Shown: positions 14,149 to 23,287, counted from the first letter of the stretch. The stretch is 25,139 nt of DNA from an uncultured Collinsella sp. (GCA_959026535.1 CAUFMB010000032.1:1-25139); one strand, 5' to 3'. The notes: a model not told the origin generated them from the sequence alone. Numbers and translations: made by a program.

Positions 14149-16146
14149 CTATTGCAGGTCCAGCTGGTCCAGGTATTCCTTGCCGTGCTCGGAGATATGG
14201 CGCTTGCGGCCCGCCTCGTCGTTGCCCAGCAACAGGTTGAACATGGTTTCCATCTTGGTGACGTCCTCGGGCTCAACCTTGATCAGGCGACGCGTCTCGG
14301 GGTTCATGGTGGTGAGCCACATCATGTCCGGGTCGTTCTCACCAAGACCCTTGGAGCGGTTGATCGAGCACTTTTGGTCGCCGATCTCCTTAAGGATGCC
14401 GTTCTTCTCGAGCTCGGTGTAGGCAAAGTAGGTCTTCTCTTTGCAGTTGATCTCGTAGAGCGGCGACTCGGCGATATACACGTAGCCCTCGTCGATAAGC
14501 GTGGGCACCAGGCGGTAGAGCATGGTGAGTACGAGCGTGCGGATGTGATAACCGTCGACGTCGGCGTCCGTACAGATGATGACCTTGTTCCAGTTGAGGT
14601 TGTCCAGGTCGAAGGCGCCAAGGTTCTTGATGCGCTTGTCCTTGATCTCCACGCCGCAGCCCAGCACGCGCATGAGATCCATGACGATGTCGGACTTAAA
14701 GATGCGCGGGTAGTCCTCTTTCAGGCAGTTGAGGATCTTACCGCGGACAGGCATAACGCCCTGGAACTCGGCATCGCGCGAGGTGCGAATGGCGCCTGCT
14801 GCCGAGTCGCCCTCTACGATGTAGATCTCGCGGCGGCTCTTGTCCTTGGAGCGGCAGTCGATGAACTTCTGCACGCGGTTGGCCATGTCGGTCTTCTGCT
14901 GCAGGTTGGTCTTGATGCTCTGACGCGTCTTCTCGGCGTTCTCGCGCGAACGCTTGTTGATGAGCACCTGCTCCATGATCTTGTTGGCAGCGTCTTTGTT
15001 CTCGATCAGGTAAGTCGAGAGGCGCTCCTTAAAGAAGGCCGTCATGGCCTGCTGGATAAAGCGGTTGTTGATGGCCTTCTTGGTCTGGTTTTCATAGGAC
15101 GTCTGGGTGGAGAAGCAGTTGGTCACCAGCACTAGGCAGTCCTGGACGTCTTGCCACTTAATGCCGCTCTCGTTTTTGTTGTACTTGCCCTGTTGCTTGA
15201 TGTAGGCATCGATGGCGCTGGTCAGAGCGCTGCGGGCGGCCTTCTCGGGCGAACCGCCGTTCTCGAGCCACGATGAGTTGTGGTAGTACTCCTGCATCAT
15301 GAAGGTGCGCGAGAAGCACATGCACGCGGTAATCTTGACGTTGTAGTCGGGCAGGTCCTCGCGGTCGCGACCGCGACGGTCGGCCTCGATAAAGAAAGGC
15401 TCGGTAAGGTAGTCGGTACCGACCTTCTCGAGCACATAGTCCTCGATGCCCTTGGGATAGCAAAAGTCCTCTTCGGAAAACTCGCCATCGTCACCCTCAA
15501 TACGCAGGCGGAAGGTCACGTTGGCGTTGACCACGGCCTGGCGGCGCATGGTCTCGCGATACCACTCGTGGGGGATGCTGATGGAGGTAAAGACCTCAAG
15601 ATCGGGACGCCACTTGATGGTGGTGCCGGTGCGTTCCTCGTCGCTGGGCTCAATCTCGAGTGCCTTCTTTTTGGCGCCGACGACCTTGCCCTTCTTAAAG
15701 TGCAGGGAGTACTTGTTGCCGTCACGCCAGACGGTGACGTCCATGTACTCGGAAGCGTACTGAGTCGCGCAGGAGCCCAGGCCGTTGGTACCGAGCGAGA
15801 AGTCGTAGTCGCCGCCCTGGTTGTTGTTATACTTGCCGCCGGCGTAGAGTTCGCAAAAGACGAGCTCCCAGTTAAAGCGCTTCTCGGAAGGGTTCCAGTC
15901 GAGCGGGCAGCCACGGCCATTGTCCTCTACCTGGATAGAGCCATCGCGAAAGGCGGTAAGGGTGATGAGCTTGCCGTAGCCCTGGCGTGCCTCGTCAACG
16001 GCGTTGGACAGGATCTCGAAGGCGGCATGCGCGCAGCCATCGAGTCCGTCCGAGCCAAAGATGACGGCGGGGCGCAGGCGTACGCGCTCCTCGTCCTTGA
16101 GCTGACGAATACTGTCGTTACCATAGTTTGCGGTGTTTTTTGCCAT
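14149..16146 (-). CDS. Divergent type IIA topoisomerase, subunit B (GyrB/ParE-like)
   Basis: The ATPase/TOPRIM subunit, 665 aa. The GHKL ATPase domain has EILSNAVDEARQG (44-56, catalytic Glu44 and Mg-binding Asn48) and DNGRGCP (75-81), with Cys where Ile is usual. The ATP-lid reads SLGTNGLGSCATQYAS, quite different from the standard GLHGVG. The TOPRIM domain has EGDSAAGA (445-452) and DADVDGYHI (527-535), then a C-terminal region with RSKGLGEND. The motif changes put it in the paralogous group found beside normal GyrB/ParE in some Firmicutes and Actinobacteria. ATG 16146 has AGAGAG about 11 bases upstream. Its partner gene follows in the same operon. Whether it is the cell's only topoisomerase IV cannot be told here. 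Confidence 0.92.
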   Translation of the reverse strand: MAKNTANYGNDSIRQLKDEERVRLRPAVIFGSDGLDGCAHAAFEILSNAVDEARQGYGKLITLTAFRDGSIQVEDNGRGCPLDWNPSEKRFNWELVFCELYAGGKYNNNQGGDYDFSLGTNGLGSCATQYASEYMDVTVWRDGNKYSLHFKKGKVVGAKKKALEIEPSDEERTGTTIKWRPDLEVFTSISIPHEWYRETMRRQAVVNANVTFRLRIEGDDGEFSEEDFCYPKGIEDYVLEKVGTDYLTEPFFIEADRRGRDREDLPDYNVKITACMCFSRTFMMQEYYHNSSWLENGGSPEKAARSALTSAIDAYIKQQGKYNKNESGIKWQDVQDCLVLVTNCFSTQTSYENQTKKAINNRFIQQAMTAFFKERLSTYLIENKDAANKIMEQVLINKRSRENAEKTRQSIKTNLQQKTDMANRVQKFIDCRSKDKSRREIYIVEGDSAAGAIRTSRDAEFQGVMPVRGKILNCLKEDYPRIFKSDIVMDLMRVLGCGVEIKDKRIKNLGAFDLDNLNWNKVIICTDADVDGYHIRTLVLTMLYRLVPTLIDEGYVYIAESPLYEINCKEKTYFAYTELEKNGILKEIGDQKCSINRSKGLGENDPDMMWLTTMNPETRRLIKVEPEDVTKMETMFNLLLGNDEAGRKRHISEHGKEYLDQLDLQ

Positions 16147-16457
16147 GCTCGCTCTCTTGGTACTTCCTCTTGTGTATTTAAGTCGTATAGATAGTCAAGG
16201 TAGCATAGCCCAGCCCGTGAACGATTCCACCCAACACGAAATCCATCGAACAACCGTTCGGAAATTGGTGGAACGGCGCTTACTCGGGCAAAACCAAGTC
16301 GGTTCTGTCCGAGTAAGTTTGAAGGCGGCCGAATGTGTCTTGCTGCGTTTGCGGTTGGATACGCTGTCGAAGACATGTCGTGCGGATTGTTGGCGAAAAG
16401 ACGCCGTGCCAAGCTCGAGGCAGAACTCGACTCCCCTGATGATATCTAATGCGAAAT
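16147..16457. other. Intergenic region with nested hairpins, no gene
   Basis: About 310 bases with no gene I can support. A candidate minus-strand promoter for the topoisomerase operon is TTGACT (complement of 16193-16198) and TACACA (complement of 16171-16176), spacing 16. A structured block lies at 16254-16317: CCGTTC (16254-16259) / GAACGG (16271-16276), then a perfect 9-bp stem CTTACTCGG (16279-16287) / CCGAGTAAG (16309-16317) enclosing an inner AACC/GGTT hairpin. Its role (regulatory leader, attenuator or small RNA) is unknown. Confidence 0.5.
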
Positions 16458-16492
16458 GGGCTGGCTCTGGGTATCCAGAACCAGCCCCTTTT
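16458..16492 (-). terminator. Terminator of the surface-protein operon
   Basis: 13-bp stem 16458-16470 / 16475-16487 with a GTAT loop. In the minus-strand transcript the single non-Watson-Crick position is a G-U pair, but in the plus-strand transcript it is C-A, so the minus direction is favoured even though the T-run (16489-16492) is on the plus side. It lies 48 bases after the stop at 16540. Confidence 0.7.
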
Positions 16493-16539
16493 GGTGTTCG
16501 ATGAGCCGAGTCGGCGTCTCTCGCAAAGGTAACTGAGAG

Positions 16540-18774
16540 CTAGCGAGGCCTATCCGAATTGACCTCATCAGCGGTGTCGGTTTCGAGCGCCGTGCGGCGG
16601 GCGCTGTAGGCGACGAGGCCGGCGCCTGCTGCGGCGAGTGCTGCTGCGGCTGCCGTAAGGGGAGCGTTGACATCGCCCGTGCCCGCAAGCGCGCCCGCTT
16701 TTCCGGGGCGCTTGTTATTGCCGTGATCCTTGCCGCTGCCAGAGCCACTGCCGCTACCGGAGCTGCTTCCGCCGGAGCCACCTCCACTCGTGCCGCCATC
16801 GCCGTCGACCGTCATCGGGGCGTCGTGAAGTCCTGTCGTATCCGCGTTGTCGCATACGCCGACCTGAACTTCTGAGCGTTCGCATGCCGCGTCGGGCACA
16901 TGAAGCTCGTGCAGTACGGCACCCAGCGCCGAGTTTGCGCCCGGTCGAATTTCCTCGAGCGTTACGGGATCGAGCGCCACCAGATTACGCGCCTTCGCAT
17001 ATAGCGTTACGCGTTTGCCCACCTCGTCGCTCCAACTCTCGGGGATGGCGAAGCTCATGCGGAACTGTGCCGTGCAACCCGGTGCCAGCACGGCGTTGCC
17101 GCTGTCGGCTACCAGCGGGTGCGTTGCAAAACGTGCGCCCAGCGTCTCGAGCGCGTACTTCACGTGTGCCATGTCGTTGGCCGAAGCATCCTCGGCAAGC
17201 TCCGGATCGTAGATCGAAGCCATGCGTGCGTTTGCTCCGAACCCGATGGATGCGCTGGAGAACGGCTGGCTGGAGCCCTCTCGGTACAGATCGATCGTGC
17301 CGGCGGTCAGCAAGGTGTTACCGTCGTTTCGCACCGTGACCATGAAGGATTCGCCTGCTGCTCCGGGCACCACCGCGCCCGAGGTAGCGACCGCGCCCGT
17401 CGGAGTGGCACACGCCACCAAGGGCACTTCGATGCCGTGTAGTTCTGCCTCGCTCTTCTCCGCGCTCACAATGTGCGTGGCGAGCGCGGAGAGCATGCTC
17501 CCCGACGTCAAAAATGTCGTTATCTGATCGACGGGATGGTCCAGCTCGCACATCACGAACGGCTCCGTAAACAGATCGCCTGACAAGGTGCTGGCGAAGA
17601 TGCGGAAGTGCTTGCCCATCACTGCAACTGGGTTGCCTTCTTCGTCGTAGGTCTGTCCCACCTTGCCATCGGTGTTCTCTACATAGAGCGCGCACCTGCC
17701 GTTGTTGCTTACGCTAAACGATGCCGGGCCACAGCCTGCGGCACCCACGGGCTGCGTTGCAAACGCCGATGCGCCTCGCGTCCAAGTAATATGCTGCAGT
17801 TGCTCGTTGACGGTTGCCAAAAAGCCCGAATGTTGTGGCCACGGTACCGCACGGGGTACCGTGGCGTCTGGTGGCATAACGCCCCAGCCCGCAATGGACT
17901 GGCCGATCACGGCGTACGATGCGCAGCCGCAACCGTCTGCGGTCTCGTACGCAACGGGCACCACCATTTTGCCGTTGATATTCTCGGGCTCGCCCAGCTC
18001 GATGCTCGACGGTGCCTGCGGAAAGTGGAGGACCTGACGGAACGTGAGGCTGTCGCCCGAAACGTCCGACCACAGGGTAAAGCACTCGAGCGCGACCTCT
18101 GCCTCGGTGCCCAACGCCTTTTCTGCCGTGGTTCCGCGGCGGTGGAGATAGGCGCCCGACAGGCGCCCGTCGACAAGCGTCTTGCCCACCGTGATGCGTG
18201 GACACTGCAGACAATGGTAACCGTCCTCCTGCAGGCGGCCGCGCGAGATGCTGCGCCACGACGTGTGCGATACCACGCGAACTTCGCTATTGCTTATGCG
18301 CAGGCGCACAACGGACAGTATGCCGGCTGTGCTTGCCGTATCGAAAAGGGTGCTGTCGCCGTCGGGGCGCTCGCCCGAGACCAACAGCACGTAGGCGTCC
18401 TGGTTTCCTCTTCCGTCCGTATATTCCACTACGTCGAAGTCGTAATCGTATATGCCGTCGCGCTCCATGTCTTCCTCGCCAAACCCAAGGGGAAAGTCCA
18501 CAGGCGTGGGAGCGGACCACGTTCCGTTTGCCTTTGTGTGTACCACCAGGCGCGAGCGACCATTGTCGCCGTAGCGCACCGAGGCGATACGGAACAGGCA
18601 TTCTACGCCGGCAATCATTGCCAGCTTCATGTGGGCTTCGCTGAGCACGCCAGCAAACAGCACGTTGTCGCTCGAGGGCTTGATGCCGCCACGCTCGTCC
18701 TCCGACACGCCGGCAGAATCGGCGTTCGGGTCAGGCAACGGTGTTCGTTGCCTGACCGATGTAGGTGTACTCAT
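16540..18774 (-). CDS. Sortase-anchored surface protein, C-terminal half of a bipartite locus
   Basis: A 744-aa frame with no signal peptide at its ATG (18774) and no ribosome binding site in front of it. About 650 aa of beta-rich sequence resembling repeated extracellular modules (many Trp, Gly and Thr; several Cys) leads to a Gly/Ser linker (GGTSGGGSGGSSSGSGSG, about 658-676). A cell-wall sorting signal follows: LAGTGD at about 696, a hydrophobic Ala-rich segment, then Arg-Arg and a somewhat long tail. LAxTG in place of LPxTG is seen in Coriobacteriia. It overlaps the upstream gene by 44 bases in the +1 frame. Because an anchor without a signal peptide cannot work alone, this is probably the C-terminal half of one large protein split by a frameshift, or a product of recoding. 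I recognise no enzymatic domain. Confidence 0.8.
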   Translation of the reverse strand: MSTPTSVRQRTPLPDPNADSAGVSEDERGGIKPSSDNVLFAGVLSEAHMKLAMIAGVECLFRIASVRYGDNGRSRLVVHTKANGTWSAPTPVDFPLGFGEEDMERDGIYDYDFDVVEYTDGRGNQDAYVLLVSGERPDGDSTLFDTASTAGILSVVRLRISNSEVRVVSHTSWRSISRGRLQEDGYHCLQCPRITVGKTLVDGRLSGAYLHRRGTTAEKALGTEAEVALECFTLWSDVSGDSLTFRQVLHFPQAPSSIELGEPENINGKMVVPVAYETADGCGCASYAVIGQSIAGWGVMPPDATVPRAVPWPQHSGFLATVNEQLQHITWTRGASAFATQPVGAAGCGPASFSVSNNGRCALYVENTDGKVGQTYDEEGNPVAVMGKHFRIFASTLSGDLFTEPFVMCELDHPVDQITTFLTSGSMLSALATHIVSAEKSEAELHGIEVPLVACATPTGAVATSGAVVPGAAGESFMVTVRNDGNTLLTAGTIDLYREGSSQPFSSASIGFGANARMASIYDPELAEDASANDMAHVKYALETLGARFATHPLVADSGNAVLAPGCTAQFRMSFAIPESWSDEVGKRVTLYAKARNLVALDPVTLEEIRPGANSALGAVLHELHVPDAACERSEVQVGVCDNADTTGLHDAPMTVDGDGGTSGGGSGGSSSGSGSGSGSGKDHGNNKRPGKAGALAGTGDVNAPLTAAAAALAAAGAGLVAYSARRTALETDTADEVNSDRPR
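18729..18757. repeat. Perfect 12-bp hairpin on the surface-gene junction
   Basis: GGTCAGGCAACG (18729-18740) / CGTTGCCTGACC (18746-18757), loop of five bases. On the minus strand it covers the last nine codons and the stop (TGA, 18733-18731) of the first surface gene, and the early codons of the second. No T-tract follows. It could be a recoding stimulator, a coupling structure, or a scar that caused the frameshift. Confidence 0.85.
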
Positions 18775-20908
18775 ACATCGGCGCGGCGTTTTCGTCGTTC
18801 TCTATCAGTGCATGGACGAAATGCTCGATCTGTCCCGTGTCGTCGCTTTCTGCATCCGCCTCGAGCTCAATGCGCGTGACCGCTTGATCCCAATCGCGCA
18901 CGACAGGCGCGGCGTTTACGGCAGTGGCCTTAACCTCGGCGCGTGCGAGCAGTTCGGCGTTGGTGACGATGGTGGCCGATGCGATAAATTGCGGCACACC
19001 ACCCGCCTCGGCGTTGCCGGCCGAGCCGAAGCAGGCATCCAGCGTATAAGGCGTATCTCCATCCAATGCGAGCTCAGAGCGCTGGAGCACATACTGGTCG
19101 CCATTGTTCACCGACATATTCCACGAATCGATGAGTGTGGGCCACGACCCCGACCAAGCCTTGGTGGTCCACTTGAACATTACGAACTGGAGTATTACAT
19201 CGACATCGACGTCTGCACCTACACGCAGTCGCGGAAGCTGGTGTCCATTTGCCTTTTCGTACCCAATGAACAGCGTGAGGGATGCGGCGCCGCGCACGGC
19301 AGACGAAGCGACGCCTGCAACGCCGGCGCCAAAGGTGACGGCAAGCCCGATCTGAATGGTGAACGAGCCCGACGTGTTTGAATAGTCGAGCGAAATGTTT
19401 TTAAAAAACGCCGCGCCGCTGCCGTGCGTGTGGGCACCCACGGCGAGCGCCAGTTTTGCCAGCACCCAGGGGTTGACGTTTAGGAAAAATGGCACCGGTC
19501 CTAGGGTAAACTGCTCGGTCCAATTGAGGTCGGTTCTTACCTGGAAGAGGGCCTTAATATTGCCGTATGCGGGGTCGTTGTTGTTACCCCAGGTTTTGCC
19601 CACCCAATCGTAGGCGAGCGAGCCGTACAGCTGTGTGGCGATATCCATCGTGAACAGCGGCGTGCAATGGTGGCGAAGGAGCTTGGTGTTTCTTGGATCG
19701 GTGCCCGAACCGGCACTCATCCTCTTGTACTGATTCCACTTCCCTTCCATCTCGTCGAGGTAGCGGTTTGCCTGCTTGGCGCCCGACTCGCGCGGCGATT
19801 TCTTCCAGTATTCCGGATCAGGGTTGCCCGAATCGTTCATATAGCTAGCTGGTTTGTACCCTCCGCCAAACAGCACGTATCCAGCAAACGAGAAATCGAA
19901 CAGAATGGGAAATGTGGGCATCCAGCACGTGAACTTATTGCCGCCGATACCGGGAAACGCCGCGGGGAAATCAAACGGAGTGATCTCTTGGTCCATGGTG
20001 GTGGGAATGATGGTGGTCGAGCCCGATTCCGCCTTTGCGGCCGGCGCGGTGACAACGGCCATAGGGGATGAGAGCGTGTAGGTTTTGCCCTGGTAGTCGA
20101 GCATAAAGCGCAGCTTGCACCCTTCCTCCAGAAGGCCCGAAGCTGCATCGAGGAACGTGTCTTCGAGCGTGAACGTCGCCAGATTATCCGCGCCCGATGC
20201 GCTGGCCTTGATCTGGCCGATCTGCGTGACGGTTTCGGTTGAGCTGCCCGCAGCGGGCATCACTTTATTGATATGCAACGTTGCCTGCCCGCCCTGCGGC
20301 AGATGAGCCTGCACGGTAAAAGCGTGCGTGTCGGGCTGGTCGTTTGCTGCTTCGTCCGCTGGCATTGCCATAAACGTGGCGTCGGCGTACTGGATGTCCC
20401 ATTCGTCGAACGTGAGCTGTCGAAAGTACGGCTCGCCATCGGAGAGCGGACGTGTGGGTGCGGTAATAGCGGTGCCGCCCTGGATACGCGCAAGGGGAAT
20501 CTCGACATCGCGGTAGCCTGCCATGCTAATGGAGATGCCGCCGTTAAAGTCGTACGCGTCGAGAAGCGTTGCCTCGTCCACGTAGCCTTCCGAAAGCGGT
20601 GCGACCTCAAAGATGGCCGTGCCTTCGTCATCGGTCGTGGCGGTGAGCTGCTTGCCTGCGGCATAGCGCGATGTGAGCGTGACCTTGGCGCCTGCGATGG
20701 GATTCTTCTTATTAGCGACATCGACTACCACGACGCCAAACATGGTGCGCGAGAGCACCAAGACCTTGAAGGGATCATCTTCGTCGGCGTATGCCTCGGC
20801 GGGGGCGAACGGCAATATGAAGGCGTTTGCGCTTCCCGGCACGCGCGGCAACATAATGCTCGCCAGCGAGGACGCTCCGGCGACAAGTAACGAACGGCGA
20901 TCAAGCAT
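18731..20908 (-). CDS. Exported protein with Tat-type signal, N-terminal half of a bipartite locus
   Basis: A 725-aa protein. The N-terminus MLDRRSLLVAGASSLASIML has a twin-Arg followed by a hydrophobic core, suggesting Tat export, with a likely cleavage site at AEAYA-DED near residue 41. Residues about 45-150 look like a carboxypeptidase-regulatory or Cna-B type Ig domain (AGAKVTLTSRY, TTDDEGTAIFEVAPLSEGY). The rest is beta-rich, including a region with YDWVGKTWGNNNDPAYG and a Gly/Ala-rich amphipathic part (IGLAVTFGAGVAGVASSAVRG). ATG 20908 was chosen because GGGAG precedes it and the signal peptide starts there; longer versions up to 21193 give an unlikely extension. It has no wall-anchor motif, which is found only in the overlapping next frame. 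Function unknown; probable large surface or adhesion protein. Confidence 0.8.
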   Translation of the reverse strand: MLDRRSLLVAGASSLASIMLPRVPGSANAFILPFAPAEAYADEDDPFKVLVLSRTMFGVVVVDVANKKNPIAGAKVTLTSRYAAGKQLTATTDDEGTAIFEVAPLSEGYVDEATLLDAYDFNGGISISMAGYRDVEIPLARIQGGTAITAPTRPLSDGEPYFRQLTFDEWDIQYADATFMAMPADEAANDQPDTHAFTVQAHLPQGGQATLHINKVMPAAGSSTETVTQIGQIKASASGADNLATFTLEDTFLDAASGLLEEGCKLRFMLDYQGKTYTLSSPMAVVTAPAAKAESGSTTIIPTTMDQEITPFDFPAAFPGIGGNKFTCWMPTFPILFDFSFAGYVLFGGGYKPASYMNDSGNPDPEYWKKSPRESGAKQANRYLDEMEGKWNQYKRMSAGSGTDPRNTKLLRHHCTPLFTMDIATQLYGSLAYDWVGKTWGNNNDPAYGNIKALFQVRTDLNWTEQFTLGPVPFFLNVNPWVLAKLALAVGAHTHGSGAAFFKNISLDYSNTSGSFTIQIGLAVTFGAGVAGVASSAVRGAASLTLFIGYEKANGHQLPRLRVGADVDVDVILQFVMFKWTTKAWSGSWPTLIDSWNMSVNNGDQYVLQRSELALDGDTPYTLDACFGSAGNAEAGGVPQFIASATIVTNAELLARAEVKATAVNAAPVVRDWDQAVTRIELEADAESDDTGQIEHFVHALIENDENAAPMYEYTYIGQATNTVA

Positions 20909-21063
20909 CTTGGGCTCCCATCCCGCAAGTATCGGTGGAAATAATCCAATTTTGCGAGAAGGCGCCCCGTGGCGGTAGTGCCGTTCAAGGGTCAAAATGT
21001 CCAAATTGATCGAGCGAAGCGCCGGGTTCCGGAACGCGTTCGATGCGCTTGGTAGTCCGGTCG

Positions 21064-22068
21064 CTAACGTAACATATGCGCGACCAGCTCGGCGCGTGTG
21101 CCGATGCCAAGCTTTGCGTATACGCCGGATAGGCGGTTTTTGACGGTGCCCGGCGATACTCCCATATGGCGTGCGATTTCGGCGTTGGTCCACCCACGAC
21201 AGGCGAGCATGGCCATGGTGAATTCCGTGGTCGTTAGATCGTCGGCAACGTCCTCGCCCGAATCGGGGTTGTGGATGCGCCGCCAGCCGTAGCTGAAGCG
21301 GTACGTGATCTCGATGATGCGCGCGAAGTCGTCAGGGTATTGCGTTTTTAGGCATGCCTCGATAAGCCCCTGTAAAAGGCCGTGATGCTCGCCAATGAGC
21401 TCAATAAGGCCGTCGGGACGCGCAATGTTCCAAGCAACTCCGAAGTGCGTTTTTGCGGCGTCGATGTCCTTGAGGCTCATGCATGCCATGGAAGCCGCCA
21501 AGTGCAGGAACAGTTCCGAGATCGGATAGCTCCCCTGTTTCATGATCAGGGCGTTTTCCGCCATGCCCAGACTGCGGCCATATTCGCCGCGCAGGTACAG
21601 GGCATGCGCCATCACGTAGCTGGCGAACAGGCGCAGGCCTTCGGGCAGATGCGCCGCAAGCGGATAAAACTCTTCGGCGGAATACGGGGAAGGCAAGTGC
21701 AGCAGGACGCTCGCGGCCGAGGCGAACAGGATATGTGTGGCGTGGACGGCGGGCGACTCCTCGTCGGTTGGCATATCGAGGATGCCAGCAAGGCACCGGC
21801 GGGCGTCGGGGATACGGTTGAGCGACAGGCTGGCATATCCGCAGATAAAGCATGCGGAATAGCGCAGTGCGGGATCGGTGGCGTCAAGATAGGGGCGCGC
21901 CGTCTTGGCAGCGAGGGCGGCCTGTCCGCGAAAGTACAGAGCTTCTGCCGTGGCAATGGCGCGCGAATCGGGGTCGGAAATGCCTGCAACCGCAGCGTCA
22001 ATCTGCCCCGGCACAAAGGCGGTGCACATCAACGGCATGGGAACGCGTGGGTAGCCATCGCAGTCCAT
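21064..22068 (-). CDS. LuxR-family transcriptional regulator with TPR-like sensor region
   Basis: A 334-aa protein. Its N-terminal 250 residues are helical, with repeated Ala/Leu patterns resembling TPR-like repeats (AEALYFRGQAALAAKTARPYL; YVMAHALYLRGEYGRSLGMAENAL). The C-terminal 65 residues are a GerE/LuxR helix-turn-helix: LTTTEFTMAMLACRGWTNAEIARHMGVSPGTVKNRLSGVYAKLGI. There is no receiver domain. ATG 22068 follows GGGAGATGGAAG, while a longer TTG start at 22095 is less likely. It is 155 bases before the Tat-signal surface gene on the same strand, so it probably controls that operon; the signal is unknown. Confidence 0.87.
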   Translation of the reverse strand: MDCDGYPRVPMPLMCTAFVPGQIDAAVAGISDPDSRAIATAEALYFRGQAALAAKTARPYLDATDPALRYSACFICGYASLSLNRIPDARRCLAGILDMPTDEESPAVHATHILFASAASVLLHLPSPYSAEEFYPLAAHLPEGLRLFASYVMAHALYLRGEYGRSLGMAENALIMKQGSYPISELFLHLAASMACMSLKDIDAAKTHFGVAWNIARPDGLIELIGEHHGLLQGLIEACLKTQYPDDFARIIEITYRFSYGWRRIHNPDSGEDVADDLTTTEFTMAMLACRGWTNAEIARHMGVSPGTVKNRLSGVYAKLGIGTRAELVAHMLR

Positions 22069-22102
22069 CTTCCATCTCCCATCAGGTGGCAACAATGCAG
22101 CA

Positions 22103-22108
22103 ATTGTA
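22103..22108 (-). promoter_or_regulatory. Candidate -10 box of the LuxR gene
   Basis: TACAAT on the minus strand, 35 bases before the ATG. No convincing -35 box is visible. Confidence 0.35.
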
Positions 22109-22135
22109 CTCCTGTTGCTCGGGACCCCTTTCGTT

Positions 22136-23287
22136 TTACTGTTCGGTTAACGCTACGGATCGTTTTGGAAGGCTTACGAGCATGGTGGTCCCGTTCTCGG
22201 AACTTGTTTCAACCTCTACCGTGCCACCGTGAAGCGTTGCAATCTCCCAAACGAGCGCTAGTCCGAGTCCTGCGCCGCCGTATGCCCTGCTGCGGGATTT
22301 ATCCAGGCGAAAGAACGGTTGGAAGATGCTCTCACGGTACTGCTTGGGTATTCCCGGGCCCTCATCTTTGACTCGCAGGAGCACGTGGTTGTCGCTGTCG
22401 CTGATGGAGACGTTGACAGTCGAGTCGGGGCGGCTGTAACGGATGGCGTTTTCGGCCAAGTTAAACACCAGCCGATAGAGGAGCGCATCGTTCCCGATTA
22501 CTAAAGCGTCTCCAGCACAATTGAGGGCTATGCCCTTATTCTCGGCAAGTGGCGCAAGGTCGGTGAGGACCTCTTCGGACAAGGGACCAAGCTCCACATC
22601 GTCCTCGCAAGGAACGCTGCGGAGCTCGCTCATCTCGAGCAATACCTTGGCCATTCGAGACATGCGCTCGGTTTGTTCTTGTAGCAGGCCGAGCAGCTCG
22701 GCCGTTTCGGGTTGCAAACCGGGGTGCTCGGAGATGAATAGTTCAATCTGTGCTTGCATAAGGGCGAGCGGGGTGCGCAGCTCGTGTGCGGCGTTGCCGG
22801 TAAACTGACGCTGTGCAGAGAACCCTTCGCCAAGACGGGCGATCATGTCGTTGAAAGAGGCGCTGCATCGTTGTAACTCGGTGGGTACATCTTCGCTGAG
22901 TCTGATTTCGCTTAGGTTGTCAGGCTGCACACGCTCAACCTGTGCAGCGAAATCGTGCAGCGGTTTGAGTGCACGGCCGCTCACAAAGTATGCCAGCGCG
23001 CCGCCAAGGAGTGTGACTCCAGCCGTGATGTACCAGGCTGTCGTGCCAAAAGACTCCTGTGCGTCGTTTACGACGATCGTGACCTCGTCATCGAGGCTCC
23101 CCTTCGTTGGGTCAAACGCCTGAGGTGCATCTACGCCGGCTGCGCTAAGGGCCGAGATGTCGCTGCCGATGGCATCCATGTAGCGCATGCCCGTATAGCC
23201 GACCAGGCAGTTCGTCAGCACGCATGCCGCGCACGTGAGCAGTGCCGTCATAATCGTTATGCGCCATTGAAGCGAAAGCCTTTTCAT
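22136..23287 (-). CDS. Membrane sensor histidine kinase
   Basis: 383 aa. The first membrane helix is at about 9-31 (WRITIMTALLTCAACVLTNCLVG), a short extracytoplasmic domain runs to about 82, and the second helix is at about 83-103. A HAMP-like linker follows, then HisKA with phospho-acceptor His168 in NAAHELRTPLALM. The ATPase part has N-box NLAENAIRYS, G1 DEGPGIP, F-box FFRLDKSRSRAYGG and G2 AGLGLALV. Its ATG overlaps the response regulator's stop by four bases (ATGA), so the two are co-translated. The small sensor domain of about 50 aa suggests detection at or near the membrane. It is divergent from the redox operon at 24049, which it may regulate. Confidence 0.92.
   Translation of the reverse strand: MKRLSLQWRITIMTALLTCAACVLTNCLVGYTGMRYMDAIGSDISALSAAGVDAPQAFDPTKGSLDDEVTIVVNDAQESFGTTAWYITAGVTLLGGALAYFVSGRALKPLHDFAAQVERVQPDNLSEIRLSEDVPTELQRCSASFNDMIARLGEGFSAQRQFTGNAAHELRTPLALMQAQIELFISEHPGLQPETAELLGLLQEQTERMSRMAKVLLEMSELRSVPCEDDVELGPLSEEVLTDLAPLAENKGIALNCAGDALVIGNDALLYRLVFNLAENAIRYSRPDSTVNVSISDSDNHVLLRVKDEGPGIPKQYRESIFQPFFRLDKSRSRAYGGAGLGLALVWEIATLHGGTVEVETSSENGTTMLVSLPKRSVALTEQ

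Noticed and set aside
13459..15135. Long plus-strand open frame of 558 codons opposite the topoisomerase genes
   Set aside because: Antisense shadow of two well-supported genes; no domain or RBS.
16735..16800. Short repetitive DNA, possible CRISPR or satellite
   Set aside because: It is simply the coding sequence of the Gly/Ser linker of the sortase-anchored protein.
17608..18879. Plus-strand 423-codon frame opposite the surface protein
   Set aside because: Shadow of the surface gene; composition and lack of motifs argue against it.
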